A stretch of 64,000 nucleotides of DNA from Protula sp. h YS-2021 (Eukaryota; Annelida; Polychaeta; Sabellida; Serpulidae), in contig OX457031.1 in the NCBI GenBank assembly GCA_949752745.1, positions 24,318,081 to 24,382,080 of the forward strand, read 5' to 3'. Shown piece after piece: positions 47,730-60,579 of the stretch. Positions within the stretch are counted from its first letter, which is position 1. The number at the start of each line of letters is the position of its first letter. Position numbers and translations under genes: made by a program. The notes below the pieces were generated by a model. It did not search any database. It had not been told where the DNA came from and worked only from the letters and a program-made list of their open reading frames with translations.

Positions 47730-50700
47730 TTATGGCCGCTGCTGCGCATACTTCTGTATTAAAATCTTGAGACTTCTGTTTGGCGTCAGTTGATTGCTCT
47801 GTAGGGGCGCATTGGTCATTGGTGAGCGCGTCTTCCCATTGGCTATCCAAGACGCGATGGCCGCGCGCTCGTACGTGTATCCGTCTGCAATCACCAAAAA
47901 CACATTGTGTACCGTGTTTTCTTATTGAAACAGTAGCATGTAATACCCCCAGACGATCCCAAAGTTCCGTCTTTCTTCTTTCTTTCTTTCTTTCTTTCTT
48001 TTTTTTTTTTTTTTTTTAGTGTTTTCTACTGTCTACTTTTTAACCTCCTATTCAATGGCTATTCATAAATATTTACTCAAAGGTAAACAGGAATAGAACC
48101 ACAAATGTTGCACGTTTTCTACCCTGCATCGCTCGAAGAAAGAAGGGAGGGAACCGGTAAGTAAGATGCCCTCGGATTCTAGCCCTACTTTTTGCAATCG
48201 TTGAGATTCTCACCCCATTAATGAAGACGAACTTAAACGTCACTTGTTATCTCATACAATGTGTTGAACTTATACCAGAAAACGATGGAGCGGATTGTTA
48301 ATTACCGGGTAATTGAGCATGGGGAGTGGGGAGGGGGGGAGCAGGGACAGACAGAGACAAGAGCGGGCAGGGGGAGGAGTGCGAGGGAAAACACTGAAAT
48401 CCACACATGCAGAATTTATGAGTGAATGATCGTCAATAACCTGACATAAAATGTAATAAAGATTCACAGTAAAAAACTTGGTATAAATCAGTATTCGCAA
48501 AGAAAAGAAAAATAAGCCTGATCCAGATCAATAGGTTCGATGCAACAGATATCAATTGCATAATCGGTATGAATGAGAAAGAGTTTCCAATAATAAATCC
48601 AATCACTTGATCATAATAGGGTATCCATGATGATCAAACCTCCCCTCATGTCATAATTCTTTCCCAGATAAGTTAAGGCTTATCTCAGACTTAGATTAAT
48701 TCCTTATCGACATAGTTCCTTTCAGATATCTGTACCAGTTCAATGCGCTATTCAAAACCAATATGTCAGTTTCTTATCATTGACAAAACCTTAGTAGTTA
48801 CGATCAACGGGATATCTATACGCTCCAGTGATCGCTATCCAACATGGCGTACTTTTACATGTTTTCACGCAGTGAATTTTAGTGAAAGATGTTAAACAGT
48901 ACCGACGAAAGATAGCATGGTAAATATGGCCTTAGAATGAAAATCTACGGTTCCATCCGGGTGTTTCAAAGCGGTGAGTTTTTGTCTTTTACTCCTAACT
49001 TCTTTCAGAGAATTAACTAATCAGTATAAATAAATAAACCATTAAGATTTTTGAATATTTTAACAGAAATATATACTATACGAAGTAAATATTGACGAAG
49101 AAACTACTCCAGATCCCGGATGGTACCTGTGTGAAATAACAGTATCCATAACAGAGGTCTGCGCACGAAATATCAGTCAGTTAAAAAAAAGAAGGCATAT
49201 CCGGAACTTTACTGCTTTTTAACGTTTTTAAAACGATCGCCTGCCGTCACATATCGGCTTTGACGACATTTTCAGCATCTCTAACATTATAATGAGATTA
49301 AATGTACAAAGTTTAAATCTTTAAGCTACCAAACGAATTCAAAACTGAAAATTGATCTTGCAAAGTCGCTTAATAGATACCAGATTATACACATGTTTAT
49401 TCAATATTTATAGCCTCAAAATCGAAACAACAATTCCCTGTTTTGTGGATATTCCAACACCCCCCATTGAAATTAAAGATTTCACATGGGGTTGTTTTAA
49501 ATTTGTTCTTCACCTTTTTAATATTTTATCATTTGCAAGATGGCTTAAAACTACTCATCCTAGACCATTTGGGTTAGAAAAAAAGTTGGGAATGTGTAGA
49601 ATGTCTTAAACAAGGGACATTGGCAAGAGGTATTGACCTTGATCTTCAAGGTCACGTGTGTTTTGGAGTTAATTTCGGAGTTAATTTTTTATTTTCTAAA
49701 AATATTTAATCCTCTTGACGCCTCTAAGATATAATGAAGGCTAGCTCTATATCAGTTCTCAGTCCACTTTATCAAACTTATTTTTGACAAATTTCCCAAA
49801 TAATATGTCTCTATTTAACCAAGTATCTGTTCCAAATTAGATCCTTGCATAATACAAGAAGGCAAAAATACTCCCATCTGCTCCAAGTCCCAGTTTTACT
49901 TTTTTTATAGTTGAACGACTCGCTTCGTGCGTTGAGAAATTAAGCTGAGCCATACAGAAGACAGAAACAAAATGGCGGAAAAGAAGAATTTTCACCGCAT
50001 CCAAATAGACAAGAAAATTCTGACGTGTCCAATGTGCTGGAAGCTTTTCAACAACCCAAAAATCCTGTCATGCAACCACACTGTGTGCAAGTCTTGTCTG
50101 CTATCACTGGTCGATTATACGAAAAGCAGCAACATCGAATGCCCAACCTGTGACGACAAGACAGAGCTGGACAAGGAGAAAGGTATCGATTGTTTATCAG
50201 ATAACCATTACGTCAGGTATCTCGTGCAGCAGGTGCGCGAACAGCGATTGGAGGATTTGTGCGAGAATTGCCATGACGTCACAGCGACTGTACGCTGTAC
50301 AATTTGTATCGTAAAGCTGTGCGGTGGTTGCGCCGATGCACATATGAGTGACTTAACAACTGTGCATGACTTAGCCTTTCTCCTGGAAGAAAAAGAAGAG
50401 AAAAAAGATTTAGCGGATCTGTCACACTCCAGTGGCGCCTCTAGTAACAACAGTCTGACTATTGATGACCTGCCCTTTGAGGTGTTTTGCGAGCAGTGTA
50501 AATCCACGGACTGTGACCACTGTATTAATATGAAGAAGGTGGCATTGCGGAACATCAAAAAGAAAGAGAAGACTAAACCAACCAGTGGCGAATTAGGTGG
50601 CGATTTTGAAATCGTTGTGGTGTCGGAGTTTGGAGGGGATGACACCGAATCCCTTAATGCCATGCCGCTCTATGGGGAGGATGGAGAGAAAATGCTCGAG

Positions 50701-53700
50701 ATTGCACAAACTTCCGGTATTGCCCAAGTGCCTAGTGACGTCATTCCACACAGCCGAGAGGAGTCGGGAAGTGAAGCAGAAGGTCAGTATCCGATGGCGT
50801 CTACTCCAAATGACACGCCAACAGGACAACCAGTAGTGGCGTCCGGTCAACAGCTTGTGATGACGTCAAAACCAGGCGAAGTGACGCCTAAACCCGGAGC
50901 TGGAACTCCGAAGTCACAAAGATCTGTTTCTACTGGAGATGAGAACATGTCGCCAAGGTCAGCAGGTTCAGCCACACCAACAGGCGCCATGACACCAGCC
51001 TCAGGTCACGTGTCACCAGACGGGTCAAGGACGCCAAGGAACGAGGATGCTATGACACCACGAGAAGGCATGGCTCACTCGAGCCAGCAAAGCCCAGTAC
51101 AAGGAGAGCCTAGGATGCCTGCACTACAGCACAGCGGCTACCCCGCAATGGAGCCGAACCCAATGTTGGCAACACTGATGCAAAAGCCCGACAACTGGCC
51201 TCAGTTTGAAAACGACGGCGAGAGACCAGCCGATGGGGTGTACCAAGACGAATTCCAACCACCTCCCAACAGCAATTTTACAATTGGGACCGCACCTGCC
51301 ATGCAGCCGGTATCCCCCCGCGGAACCAAGAGGCAGCTTCGCCCCCTGTCAGCCGGCAGGCTGAAATCTGGAAACAAAGGGCGTCAGGAAGAGCCAGAAC
51401 CCGCGCCCGAATGGGACAAACCTCTAGATCGACCTGTCCCCGACCCATCTCAAAATCCCAAAGTGGGCAGGCCTTTAGCCAAGGCCCAGCCATACACGAT
51501 GCGAACGGGTTCAGGCTTCAAAGCGGCTGCGAAACAACCGGACGAAGGCGTCATTGAAGAAGAATACAACCCGGAAAGGGCTGCAGCTTTGGCAGTACCG
51601 CGGTCGTCAACGCCGACCAATGAAACGCCGGATATGCCGAGGAAAAACCGACTTGGTTTCTCCGTGAGCCGAAGCGACGACAGCTACAGCGATGGGGAAA
51701 GTCTCAAGAGTGACGCGAGAAGTATTCAGAGCCCCACCGGAAGTCAACGCAGCGTCCGAAGCGCTGCCGGAAGTCAGCGCAGTGTCCGCAGTGCCACTGG
51801 AAGTCAGCGCAGTGTCCGAAGCGCCAGCGGAAGTCAGCAAAGCGTGAAAAGCGTCCAAGGAAGCCCAGCCGGAAGTGGTAACCTAGAAAGTGAAAGCCAA
51901 ACTGCTGACGTCAGAAATGCGCAAGCACATCAGGACGACGACGCCGGAAGTGTTAGAAGTGGACATGGGAGTGTAATACAGGACAGCGCCGGAGTAACAT
52001 TACCCGATATTCACGAAAAACCCGCACGTGCAAATAAAGGTAAGCGATAAGTCAAGCTTGATTACTTTACCATTTTGATCCACTGAGAAATGAAATTAAG
52101 TACCCGAAAGTGCGCAAAAGGGACCGATATACCTTTATTTTGTCACAAGTCTGTCACTCAAGAAGCCACTAAAATGAAACGTTTATTCGAAGGAAAGTGG
52201 GGGTGTTTAATTCTGAAGTCGAGTGTGCTTCTTGCGTTACGTATGAAAACAAAAAGAGTTTGAACTGCTTGAAACCTAAAAGAACGGCTACCTGTCACAT
52301 GCTGACGCGCATTATATGAAGGTTTGCCACAAAAATATTACGATCATTAAATCATTATCATTCAACACACAAGAACTAAAAACCTGCATCTAAATCCATT
52401 AAAGCCACAATCTATGTTACAAAGAAAAAGGATATATCCATTCAAGCTAGATTTGTGAACCCGCATATAACTGAGCTGTGATCGCATTTGGTTTGATTTC
52501 ATATATACTTTGTACTAGTTTGGTTAGAGATTTAGGGTCTTCTTTAACAGAGCAGACAGATTTATCTTTGAGTTTTTGGTATCTTAAAGAAAGGCCTGGC
52601 ATACAGTCCGTAGATTAATGTCACAGAACGAACGCTTAAGTTATTGCAGTAATATTTCAGGGGCATATTTCAGCTGATTGATTCAAAATTTCATAAAACA
52701 AAAACACACAAAACTGAAATGGGATAAAAAAAAGTCATATAAGGTACCTTTTTTACTCTCAAATAATTATTACACGCTTAATTGAATTTCACTGAGAACT
52801 TAATAAAAATAGTTAACGGTAATACATTTTCTTCTGGTTTATTTTGAATTATGAGACACTAATCCTCATATATGCCAGATGTTATATATAATAGTATAAT
52901 AAGAGCGTGAATACCGTTTCTTTGATAACTATCTTCCTGTGTGAATGCTTTATTTCAGGACCGGATCTGATTCATATGGAGACAGAGTATATCACACAGC
53001 CAGCTTTCAACGGATTCAGAGCAGAGCAACCACAGGGCAAGGGAAAGGGACGCTATTTCAATCCTTATTTAGCTCAACAGGTACCAGGTAAGAATGAAGG
53101 CACTTACTTATTGAAAAAAAAATGATTTATATAAATTTCGTTGCGTATTTAACACAAAGAACGTTACATTTTTGCATGCCGCTTCTTTCTTCAGACAAAA
53201 ATTGAACTGAAATTTTGCAAAAATGACATGTATTTCATTCGAACGAAACTGAGAGGTAAATTCACACTGTTGTTTTGTCAGGTCACACAAACAGCCAGAT
53301 GCAAGCCGGCAGGGGTCGCACTGCCTCTTTGACGCAGCCCTATCACTTCGCCCAAACAGGGACCAGCCAACGAGTGACCAGGCCAGGGACCGGATCCAGC
53401 CAGCCCAAAGCGGGAACCAGTGGTACGAGATACACGTCACAGAGACCAGTGGTGACGTTTATCGACAGGTCTGATGACGAAGATGATGATGACGACGGTG
53501 AGAAAACGTATCATATCTTTTATATTACATATTTGCAAATATTTCCAATGCAGTTCCTTAAGTATTTTTTCCTTTACTTAAATTGCTTAGAACTTGTTTG
53601 TTATACTGCAGCTTGCCTCTGTGGATTACCACTGAAGTTTTTATACTCTCTCCGTCTTTCTGTCTCTCTCTCTCCCCATCTCTCCACCAATAACTGGTTT

Positions 53701-56700
53701 TTTCTAACATTGCTCGCAGAAGACACCGAAGCGGACCCGGTTCTAAAGCACATGGTTTCCGAGGAAGAGGCTATCTTTAACGATCCCACGCTCCGCGGCA
53801 TGGTAATGCAGAAGATGAGTGAACAGGCACGGTACGACCGCGAGGGCGACGGCGAGTCCTTCCTGTCCGTCAGCATGGAGTCGGAACCAGACGATCCGGA
53901 TGACAAGAGAACAAAAACAGGATCCACGGACCGTACAACTGGAACCATGTTCGATAAATTCGTTCCCATACGACTGATGGAGATCTTTAAGGAGCTGGAG
54001 GATGAGATTTCCTACGAGATTGAGATGGAGTTTGAAACAATAACAGCTATGCCTGCATATGAGGTATGCATTAAGCAAAAACACAACCTAAAATTTAAGT
54101 CACCAAAGGTGTTATGAAAAAAGCAAACAACTAAATTTTTTATTATTTTTCTCTCAAACAATCCGTCACTTTGTTTCGAAAAAGAAGATTATCTCTTCAT
54201 ATATTTAAACCTAGTTCACTTTACTCTTTAACAAAATTACGCTCAGTCTTCAAACAAATCATTACGTTTAAAAGACAGTTTCAAACGGCAGAAGCTCTAA
54301 TGAAAAATCGCCTTCAAGCTTAAGTAAGTTACTTATGTTTGTCTTTTTGCAGGACTTTTCTCTCGAGGAGTTGAGATGGCAGGATTACAGTAACTTTGAA
54401 GGCCACTGCAAAGTTCTCATGAAGCAAAACTACAGCCTAGTATTTAGTGTTCTTCAGTCTGGTTTCAAACTGAATACGCTTCCTCCTAAATCCGGTCCAA
54501 AGTTTGATGAACTACCACCTATTGAAGAGGACAATGTTTTGAATACAAACCAGGGCATGAAAACTCCCTTAAATCACAGCATGGCCGGCGAAAAGACACC
54601 TGTTACCAAGCAACCACAACAAGATGGCGACAGAACACCAACCAATCAGAACGAAATAGGCTTAGATAACGAGCCAATAACAGGCATCGGTATCGACCAG
54701 GCTTTGGATGGAATTGCCAACAAGACGAAGACAAAAAAGGGTTCTAAAACAAGCACACCGAGCCACACACCTACTGGGAAGAAAGGTGCAAACAAAACGA
54801 CGAAAAGCGGAGCCGCTGAAGTAAGGGCGAGCCAGCCGAATTCACAGAAGCCTTCTCGGCCTAATTCAGCCGCTAGTCAGCGTCTAAACCCGCCAAGCCC
54901 TACCGAAATCATGGATCATTTACGCGACCAGCTAAATGCTTCCCAAACATCAGTTCCAGAAATAACAGCGGGGCCTTACGTCACCACTGACAGTCATCCG
55001 AATTCGCCCCGCCCACTCAGCCCTAACATTGACCAATCAATGGAGAGCTTGCACGTGCGTGAGACACAGCCTTCCGGGTCGAGCACTCCGCTGTCCATTC
55101 GGAGCACAAGCGGTATCCCGCCGGCTTTTAATTTAGACCCGCCGCGAGTCGGAGGCATTCGACTCACCTTCGGCCTTCCCGAGAGCATGGGCGGATTAAA
55201 CGTGTGGCAAAAATGGGACGTTTTCACAGCTACGTCAAAGTACGTCCCAATCCTTCTGTTAGCGGCAAAAGTGTATTGGACATCTCGAGGAATGCCCAGT
55301 TACAACAGTAATCTAAAATTAGCCGTTACTGTGAGCAATACTCCAGTTGCTAAGGGCAAAAAGAATGTATCAATGGAAGCCGACGCACTGACAACGTATG
55401 CGAAAAAATACGACCCGGTGATTTCCTGTCAGCGTAATAACAGCCTGATTTCCCAGTTGAACTGTATCACACATATGGAGGACTACAATGATTATAGCTT
55501 GGAAGAGCTACGATTGGCTGATTATATTCACCGCGGGATTGTTGGGGAGGAGAAAGCGCAGATATGTATTGAAGACATTTTGGAGGCCCTTTTGCTTCGA
55601 AATGCCCACGAACGAATTTAAAATTTTCAAATTTATCAATATGGTTGTTGTTACTTGTTCACAAGACTGTGACAGGTTCACACATATATTTTTCTGTGTT
55701 TAAAAAGTTTGAAGTGGGGAATTTTTGCATTTTGCTATATCGACAGTATTAAGACTTCGAGTCTGCATCATACATGTTTCTCTTTGTTTATATTGTTATG
55801 TATTTATTTAATTTTCTTTACAAGAAACACAGGACGTAACAACATTAATTCCGTTAACAGTACACCGGAAACACCACCAACTGTGTCTTGCACTTTAAGA
55901 AAAACACCCTTGAAAATTTGAAAACCAACTTTAAGCTAAAAGTCGAGTTTTAGATCGCATGGTGTTGTTTTTGTTTTGTGTTGCTAAGAAATTCCAACGA
56001 ATCAATGCCCAAAATGAAAAAAAAAAAAACAAAAAAAAAAACTGGTAACTGTTTAACTTAATTAGTTTTAGTTTTGCCCACTGAATTACAAACAAATTGT
56101 AATAGCCGTGCTCAGAATAGAAATGTATTTTTCTCAGTTATCTAAGTATAATCCCAGCAGTGAGCCCTGTGATCCTTTAGCAGTAGTCATTGCTCTGAGC
56201 GTGACAAGTATCTTAACCGCAGATCCAGTTAATCACACACGAGCGGCAAATCCAGCCAAGTAATTTATAGTTACAACTGCAATAAAACCCCGATATCATG
56301 TGCTCTAATATGGCGACGATCTTTATTTTGGGCTTAACCAAAACGTGGCAGTTTTGTCCGTTTGCTCAAAGAAACTACCAAACTGTTTCCATGCATTGGT
56401 GCAGTTACAATACTATGTTAATAAACTTTTGACGTTAAATAATGCTTTTGTTTTCTGACTTCATGAATGTACCACCGACTTGATAAACAGAAGACCCGCA
56501 ATGGGCGAAAATAACAAGTGCGGACCCTAAGACTGGAAAAGTTGAAAAACCATTATGTATTCTCAATCAGTGACACATTATATAAGATAAAATTAACCTA
56601 TATGAGGGCAGTCTGATCCCACGACAGTGTGTATTCGCTCGATTTAACTTCGTCGAAGAAAAACACATGTTCAAGATATCCAGTATTTGAGTTCAAAAAA

Positions 56701-58105
56701 ATTCTGACGGAATTATAACTTGCAGACCTTGGCGATAGCTTCAGTTAAAGCAACCGAGTTGATTCAATGGAATATGGAATATGAATTGTGCTAAAAATAG
56801 AGTTGTACAGGTAGACGCGCACAGATTGGCGGAATGAGAGGAAGGGGGGTGGCGGGAGGGGGGGGGGGGGCGTGAATTGCCCGAGTACAAGCTATGGGCA
56901 CAGATGGAGACGTTTCCTCACCACACGCAATGACTGGCTCTCGCATCATTTCCATGGTGATTGGACACAAGTATTCTTCCGGGACTTGATCGTCTGCAAC
57001 GCAAGAGACAAAAACAAAATGCACAACAAGCAACACTTCCCTTGGCAATCCAAAATGGCCTCTAGGTGCAATTAACATTCTATTAACACACTGTTATTTT
57101 GACCAATTAAAACTGAACCACCGAGAACCATAGAATGTTCGCATTTATTGAGTTCTTGTTATTTTTTACTTTGATAATTTATTTTTGCTAACTTGTGTTT
57201 AAAAATGGCCACAATGTAACTATAGCGCAGAGGACACATAGTGGCATTTTCAAAACAACGCTGAATTCTCATATTCCCGTCCACCCGCCCTCACTTCGTA
57301 CACATAGCATACATACATGCATTAGGCATGTATCATAATTAACAAAAAATCGGCAGTATGACAACGTGTATGTGAATCCCTGTTTTTATGGGCTCAGTTG
57401 CTTAGAGCGTTGGTCAAGTAATCCCAATTTCCCTGGATCCAATCTGACCAGTAAGCAGGGGAACTGACTTGTGCTCCGAATGCTTCAGCTGGGCGATCGC
57501 CCCGGGTGAGATCACCTTACCTCTGCTGGTGTTGCTGTGTCGTTCAGGTGGCTGCTTCATCGGGTGCTTCTCTATCTGTTCTATGGCGCGTAGTAATTTG
57601 TTCCTGTGCCCCAGTGCCTCTAAAATGCATCCGCGTGAAAAACAGAAAGAAATAGTAAGGTCATGGCATTTCATTCGTAAAATACTGAAAAGTAGCCTTT
57701 TTTCAAGGAGTCCGTGGATTCAAGCGACTGACTTTTTTATGATACGGAAAAATGCACTGAAACGCTCAGATTAACTCAAGCAGTAACTATTTGGCCTACA
57801 TCTTTGCCACTTCATTGTTTTTTAAAATGAAAGTTAAACGTAAAAATTAAAGGTCATACCCATTTTCAAGGCATTCTTCAGTGTTTTATCATTTAACGTC
57901 AGCAGTTCCACCCCATCGATGGCATTTTCACGGAAACTTTCCGAATACTGCGACAACCCGATTTCCGCTAAAAAGTGACACACGTCGTTGATATCCCACT
58001 CTTCTGGGAGCTTCAGTTTGGGAGCGGAAGGCTTGAGGGGCGGGGCGCTGGCTTCGGACGGGTCTAAAGCAGTGTCAAACTGGATCAAATCCTGGCTGGA
58101 CTTAT
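47730..58105 (-). CDS. SAM and U-box protein, WDSUB1-like (5' partial)
   Basis: Four exons on the minus strand join in phase 1: 58105-57860, 57619-57521, 56993-56922 and 47884-47730. The first two encode a SAM domain (EEWDINDVCHFLAEIGLSQY, then ENAIDGVELLTLNDKTLK, KMG-E, ALGHRNKLLRAIEQI). The last two encode a U-box: VPEEYLCPITMEMMREPVIA CG, joined to DGYTYERAAIASWIANGKT, RSPMTNAPLQSNQLTPN and RSLKILIQKY. It ends in RP and a stop. This SAM then C-terminal U-box order is that of WDSUB1, whose N-terminal WD repeats would lie further right. I did not find them here. U-boxes recruit E2 enzymes, so it is a probable ubiquitin ligase. Intron 3 is 9.0 kb and encloses the RING gene on the other strand. 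Confidence 0.85.
47968..48020. repeat. (TTTC)n / T-run microsatellite
   Basis: TTTC repeats followed by a run of T. With the GAAA array at 47641 it brackets the last U-box exon in inverted orientation. Confidence 0.9.
48021..49971. other. Intronic/upstream DNA before the RING gene
   Basis: It lies inside intron 3 of the U-box gene and should contain the RING gene's promoter. A stretch at 49066-49222 follows a TTTTAACAG acceptor-like site and stays open for 51 codons (YEVNIDEETTPDPGWYLCE..) to a stop. Nothing identifies it. A G-rich tract is at 48318-48380. Confidence 0.35.
49972..55621 (+). CDS. RING/B-box protein with two GLEBS-like motifs, 1,341 residues
   Basis: Exons: 49972-52039, 52959-53087, 53282-53497, 53720-54063 and 54353-55621. 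All have GT..AG borders in phase. The start ATG has good context (ACAAAATGG). Residues 19-60 form a C3HC4 RING (CPMCWKL..CNHTVCKSC..CPTC). Residues 97-139 form a B-box (CENC..CTIC..LCGGC..H). A further Cys cluster, CEQCKSTDCDHC, lies near 170-185. A long disordered part follows, with four units like GSQRSVRSA (590-630) and an acidic run (SDDEDDDDD). Residues 911-931 (TITAMPAYE/DFSLEELRWQDY, across intron 4) and 1290-1310 (CITHMEDYNDY/SLEELRLADY) resemble the NUP98 GLEBS core. Inference: a ubiquitin ligase of TRIM-like start that may bind RAE1 or BUB3. I know no named orthologue. Confidence 0.85.
56281..56286 (+). terminator. Poly(A) signal candidate of the RING gene
   Basis: AATAAA 660 bp after the stop. 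A second is at about 56420. Confidence 0.4.
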
Positions 58106-58299
58106 CTGAAACACATAACAAAAGGGGCATCTACTTTAGTAAGGCGAGTGATAACCCAATCCCAGAATAAGGACACCTGTAAGTCTGAAAATTCACAGCT
58201 CTAACGAAGCACCTTCAGGGAACCACACATACTTCATGTACAAAGCACTCTATGTTGTTATCTAAATAATTATACGTAGAAAAGAATTTACTAGGCAAA

Positions 58300-58335
<36 letters not shown>

Positions 58336-58337
58336 GA
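58300..58337. repeat. A-run plus (GA)n microsatellite
   Basis: A run of A, GAAAGAAA, then about 11 GA units. Confidence 0.9.
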
Positions 58338-58668
58338 TGGCACCTCTTTGGTGACAATGAAACCTGACACATGACACATCACATGACATGACACATCACA
58401 ATCGATTTTTATCAAGAGGAAATAAACACAGTTAATAACAACATGTAATGTTTTCATTAAGTGTGTGCCTTGGCCCTCTTAACCTGGAACAACAATTGCA
58501 CGAGAATCAATTGCATGATATGGATGAATTGTAGCACTGTTTTTATCTCTTCCGATACATATAGTGCTAATTTCATAACAAAAAAATAACATGTCATATC
58601 AATGGCTGGAAGAAAAACAACAGCCGGTTTCATAACCTAAGGAGAAGGCTCTGTTCACATCACGTAAA

Positions 58669-58964
58669 CAGGCCAGGCCTTGGGACTCCGCGCCATATCC
58701 ACAAACAGGCCAGGCCTTGGGACTCCGCGCCATATCCACAAACAGGCCAGGCCTTGCGACTCCGCGCCATATCCACAAACAGGCCAGGCCTTGCGACTCC
58801 GCGCCATATCCACAAACAGGCCAGGCCTTGGGACTCCGCGCCATATCCACAAACAGGCCAGGCCTTGCGACTCCGCGCCATATCCACAAACAGGCCAGGC
58901 CTTGCGACTCCGCGCCATATCCACAAACAGGCCAGGCCTTGCGACTCCGCGCCATATCCACAAA
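58669..58964. repeat. 37-bp minisatellite, eight copies
   Basis: The unit CAGGCCAGGCCTTG, then G or C, then GACTCCGCGCC and ATATCCACAAA repeats eight times. The variable base runs G,G,C,C,G,C,C,C. Because 37 is not a multiple of three and the unit has no stop, overlapping open frames appear in all phases. None should be read as a gene. Confidence 0.97.
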
Positions 58965-58989
58965 CAGCGGAGGAAGATGATCGGAATGG

Positions 58990-59815
58990 ATCAAGCAGGT
59001 CCCTCTGAGGAGAGGAGCGAGAGTTCTAACTCAGGCGTACACATCTCACCCCTCCCCTCCCCTCCCCCTCCCAACCGCAACACTTTTAAAGACCTGACGC
59101 TTTTACCAACTACCACAGAAAATCTTCCTCTATTCTTTATATTTTTTATATATGGGACTTAATTCACTGCAAGACACAGCAATCATACAAAGCCGACGCT
59201 GAAGTAACTCTCTAGACACTCGTATTTTCTCGTGGAAACGTGCTAAGGATCCTGCAGCAGCCTTAAATGACACACTGCTAAACGCGACTTTATCATTCAC
59301 GTGATGAAGTTAAGGTTCCCATAAAACCTGAACAAAATCATACAGGAAGTTCAACATGGTTTTATTGAATTTACTCATACGCAGAATACACTCAGCGGGC
59401 AAATATTCATTAAATCACCGCAGTTTCGAAGGAGCTCAACCTTTAAACTTGGCTACAGAACACATACAGTAGACGCTAATTTTAAAAACAAAGGCGTAAA
59501 AAGTGTGACTCCAGAGTCGTCTGTTCTAACACGTGACTGAATAATAAGTTACATTATTCACCTAATGAAAGGAGTTTGCGTTTGTACTGACTCATCTTCG
59601 TTCAAAAAAGAGGCTCAGTTCCGTGCAATATGTGGTCATCTGTACATAAATAATATGTACACGTAATCAGGTCTGTACAACATCTGGTCATGTCTGTACA
59701 ATATGTAGTCATGTCTGTACAATATTTAGCCTGGTGTGTGCAGGGTATGGTTACAGGTGTATGAGATGTGATCAGATGTGACTAACCATGAACACAATCA
59801 CGCCGTACTATAAAC
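58990..59815. other. No recognised gene
   Basis: A CCCCTCC-rich tract (59047-59073) and a short tandem of about 21 bp around CATGTCTGTACAATAT (about 59665-59725) are visible. Confidence 0.5.
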
Positions 59816-60579
59816 TAGGGGCGGCGATATTTATCGATACAGCGATATGTCGCGATATGTTTTTTCACGATAAGTATCGCGATACGAATTTTTAAATATC
59901 GATGTTTTTCAATATTTTCCGCTGCATATTTAATTCAAAATATTTGGTGATGTGCTAACGAGTGATATCTGCAATGCTGCTGTTCATCATTTTACACACC
60001 ATATTCGGCTGCTTTTCGTTTCAGATATATTTTCACGATATTTTTTTCATTTAAATTTCTAACTAAGTCGGCCAGTTATAGCGTGATAAAACGTGGATAA
60101 TTTTTTTGCTATATTGGACATGAACCGATGGGATAATTGAATGGTAACTTGATAAAAAGAACATGTGACATTTTGCGATACAATGTCAGAGTAGACGCTG
60201 TGTTGTTGTTTCAGTTTTAAATACAGAACTGTTGATGTTTCAGGTTAAAAATATACCAATCAGACATTTAAGTTTAGACACTCAATCAAACAGACATTCT
60301 TAAAATTTAGTTATACATGCTGTTTGTATAATGGGATTAATGTCACTGATGGCATCCGAAACCACCATTGCCAACATACTTTTTTTGTATTTGTTATAAG
60401 GCCATTATCTATAAATGATCAATGCCGTAGGTAAGTGTTACAATTCCTAGAAATAAAGCCGTAAAACAGCCGCATTTCTCACTTTTAAAGAATTCAAAAT
60501 ATCGCGATATATATCGCGATACACAGCCAATATCGCGATACATATCGCGATACAGACTGAGCCGCGATACCCAACCCTA
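59816..60579. mobile_element. hAT-like non-autonomous element with 8-bp target duplication
   Basis: It starts TAGGGGCGGCGATA and ends CGCGATACCCAACCCTA, inverted at TAGGG..GG. It is flanked on both sides by the identical octamer CTATAAAC (59808-59815, 60580-60587). An 8-bp duplication is the hallmark of the hAT superfamily. Subterminal TATCGCGATA words are dense at both ends. The 764 bp encode no transposase, so it must have been moved in trans. Confidence 0.9.

Noticed and set aside
56791..56921. Read-through of the U-box exon to a longer minus-strand frame
   Set aside because: The frame past the GTGAGG donor is Pro-rich low complexity, while the true second U-box half joins in phase at 47884.
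57385..57452. tRNA-like stretch with A-box-like and B-box-like words, perhaps a tRNA-derived SINE head
   Set aside because: No cloverleaf forms, the boxes are imperfect and no second copy was seen.
58599..59162. Long overlapping open frames on both strands
   Set aside because: They are produced by the 37-bp minisatellite, whose unit lacks stops in all phases.
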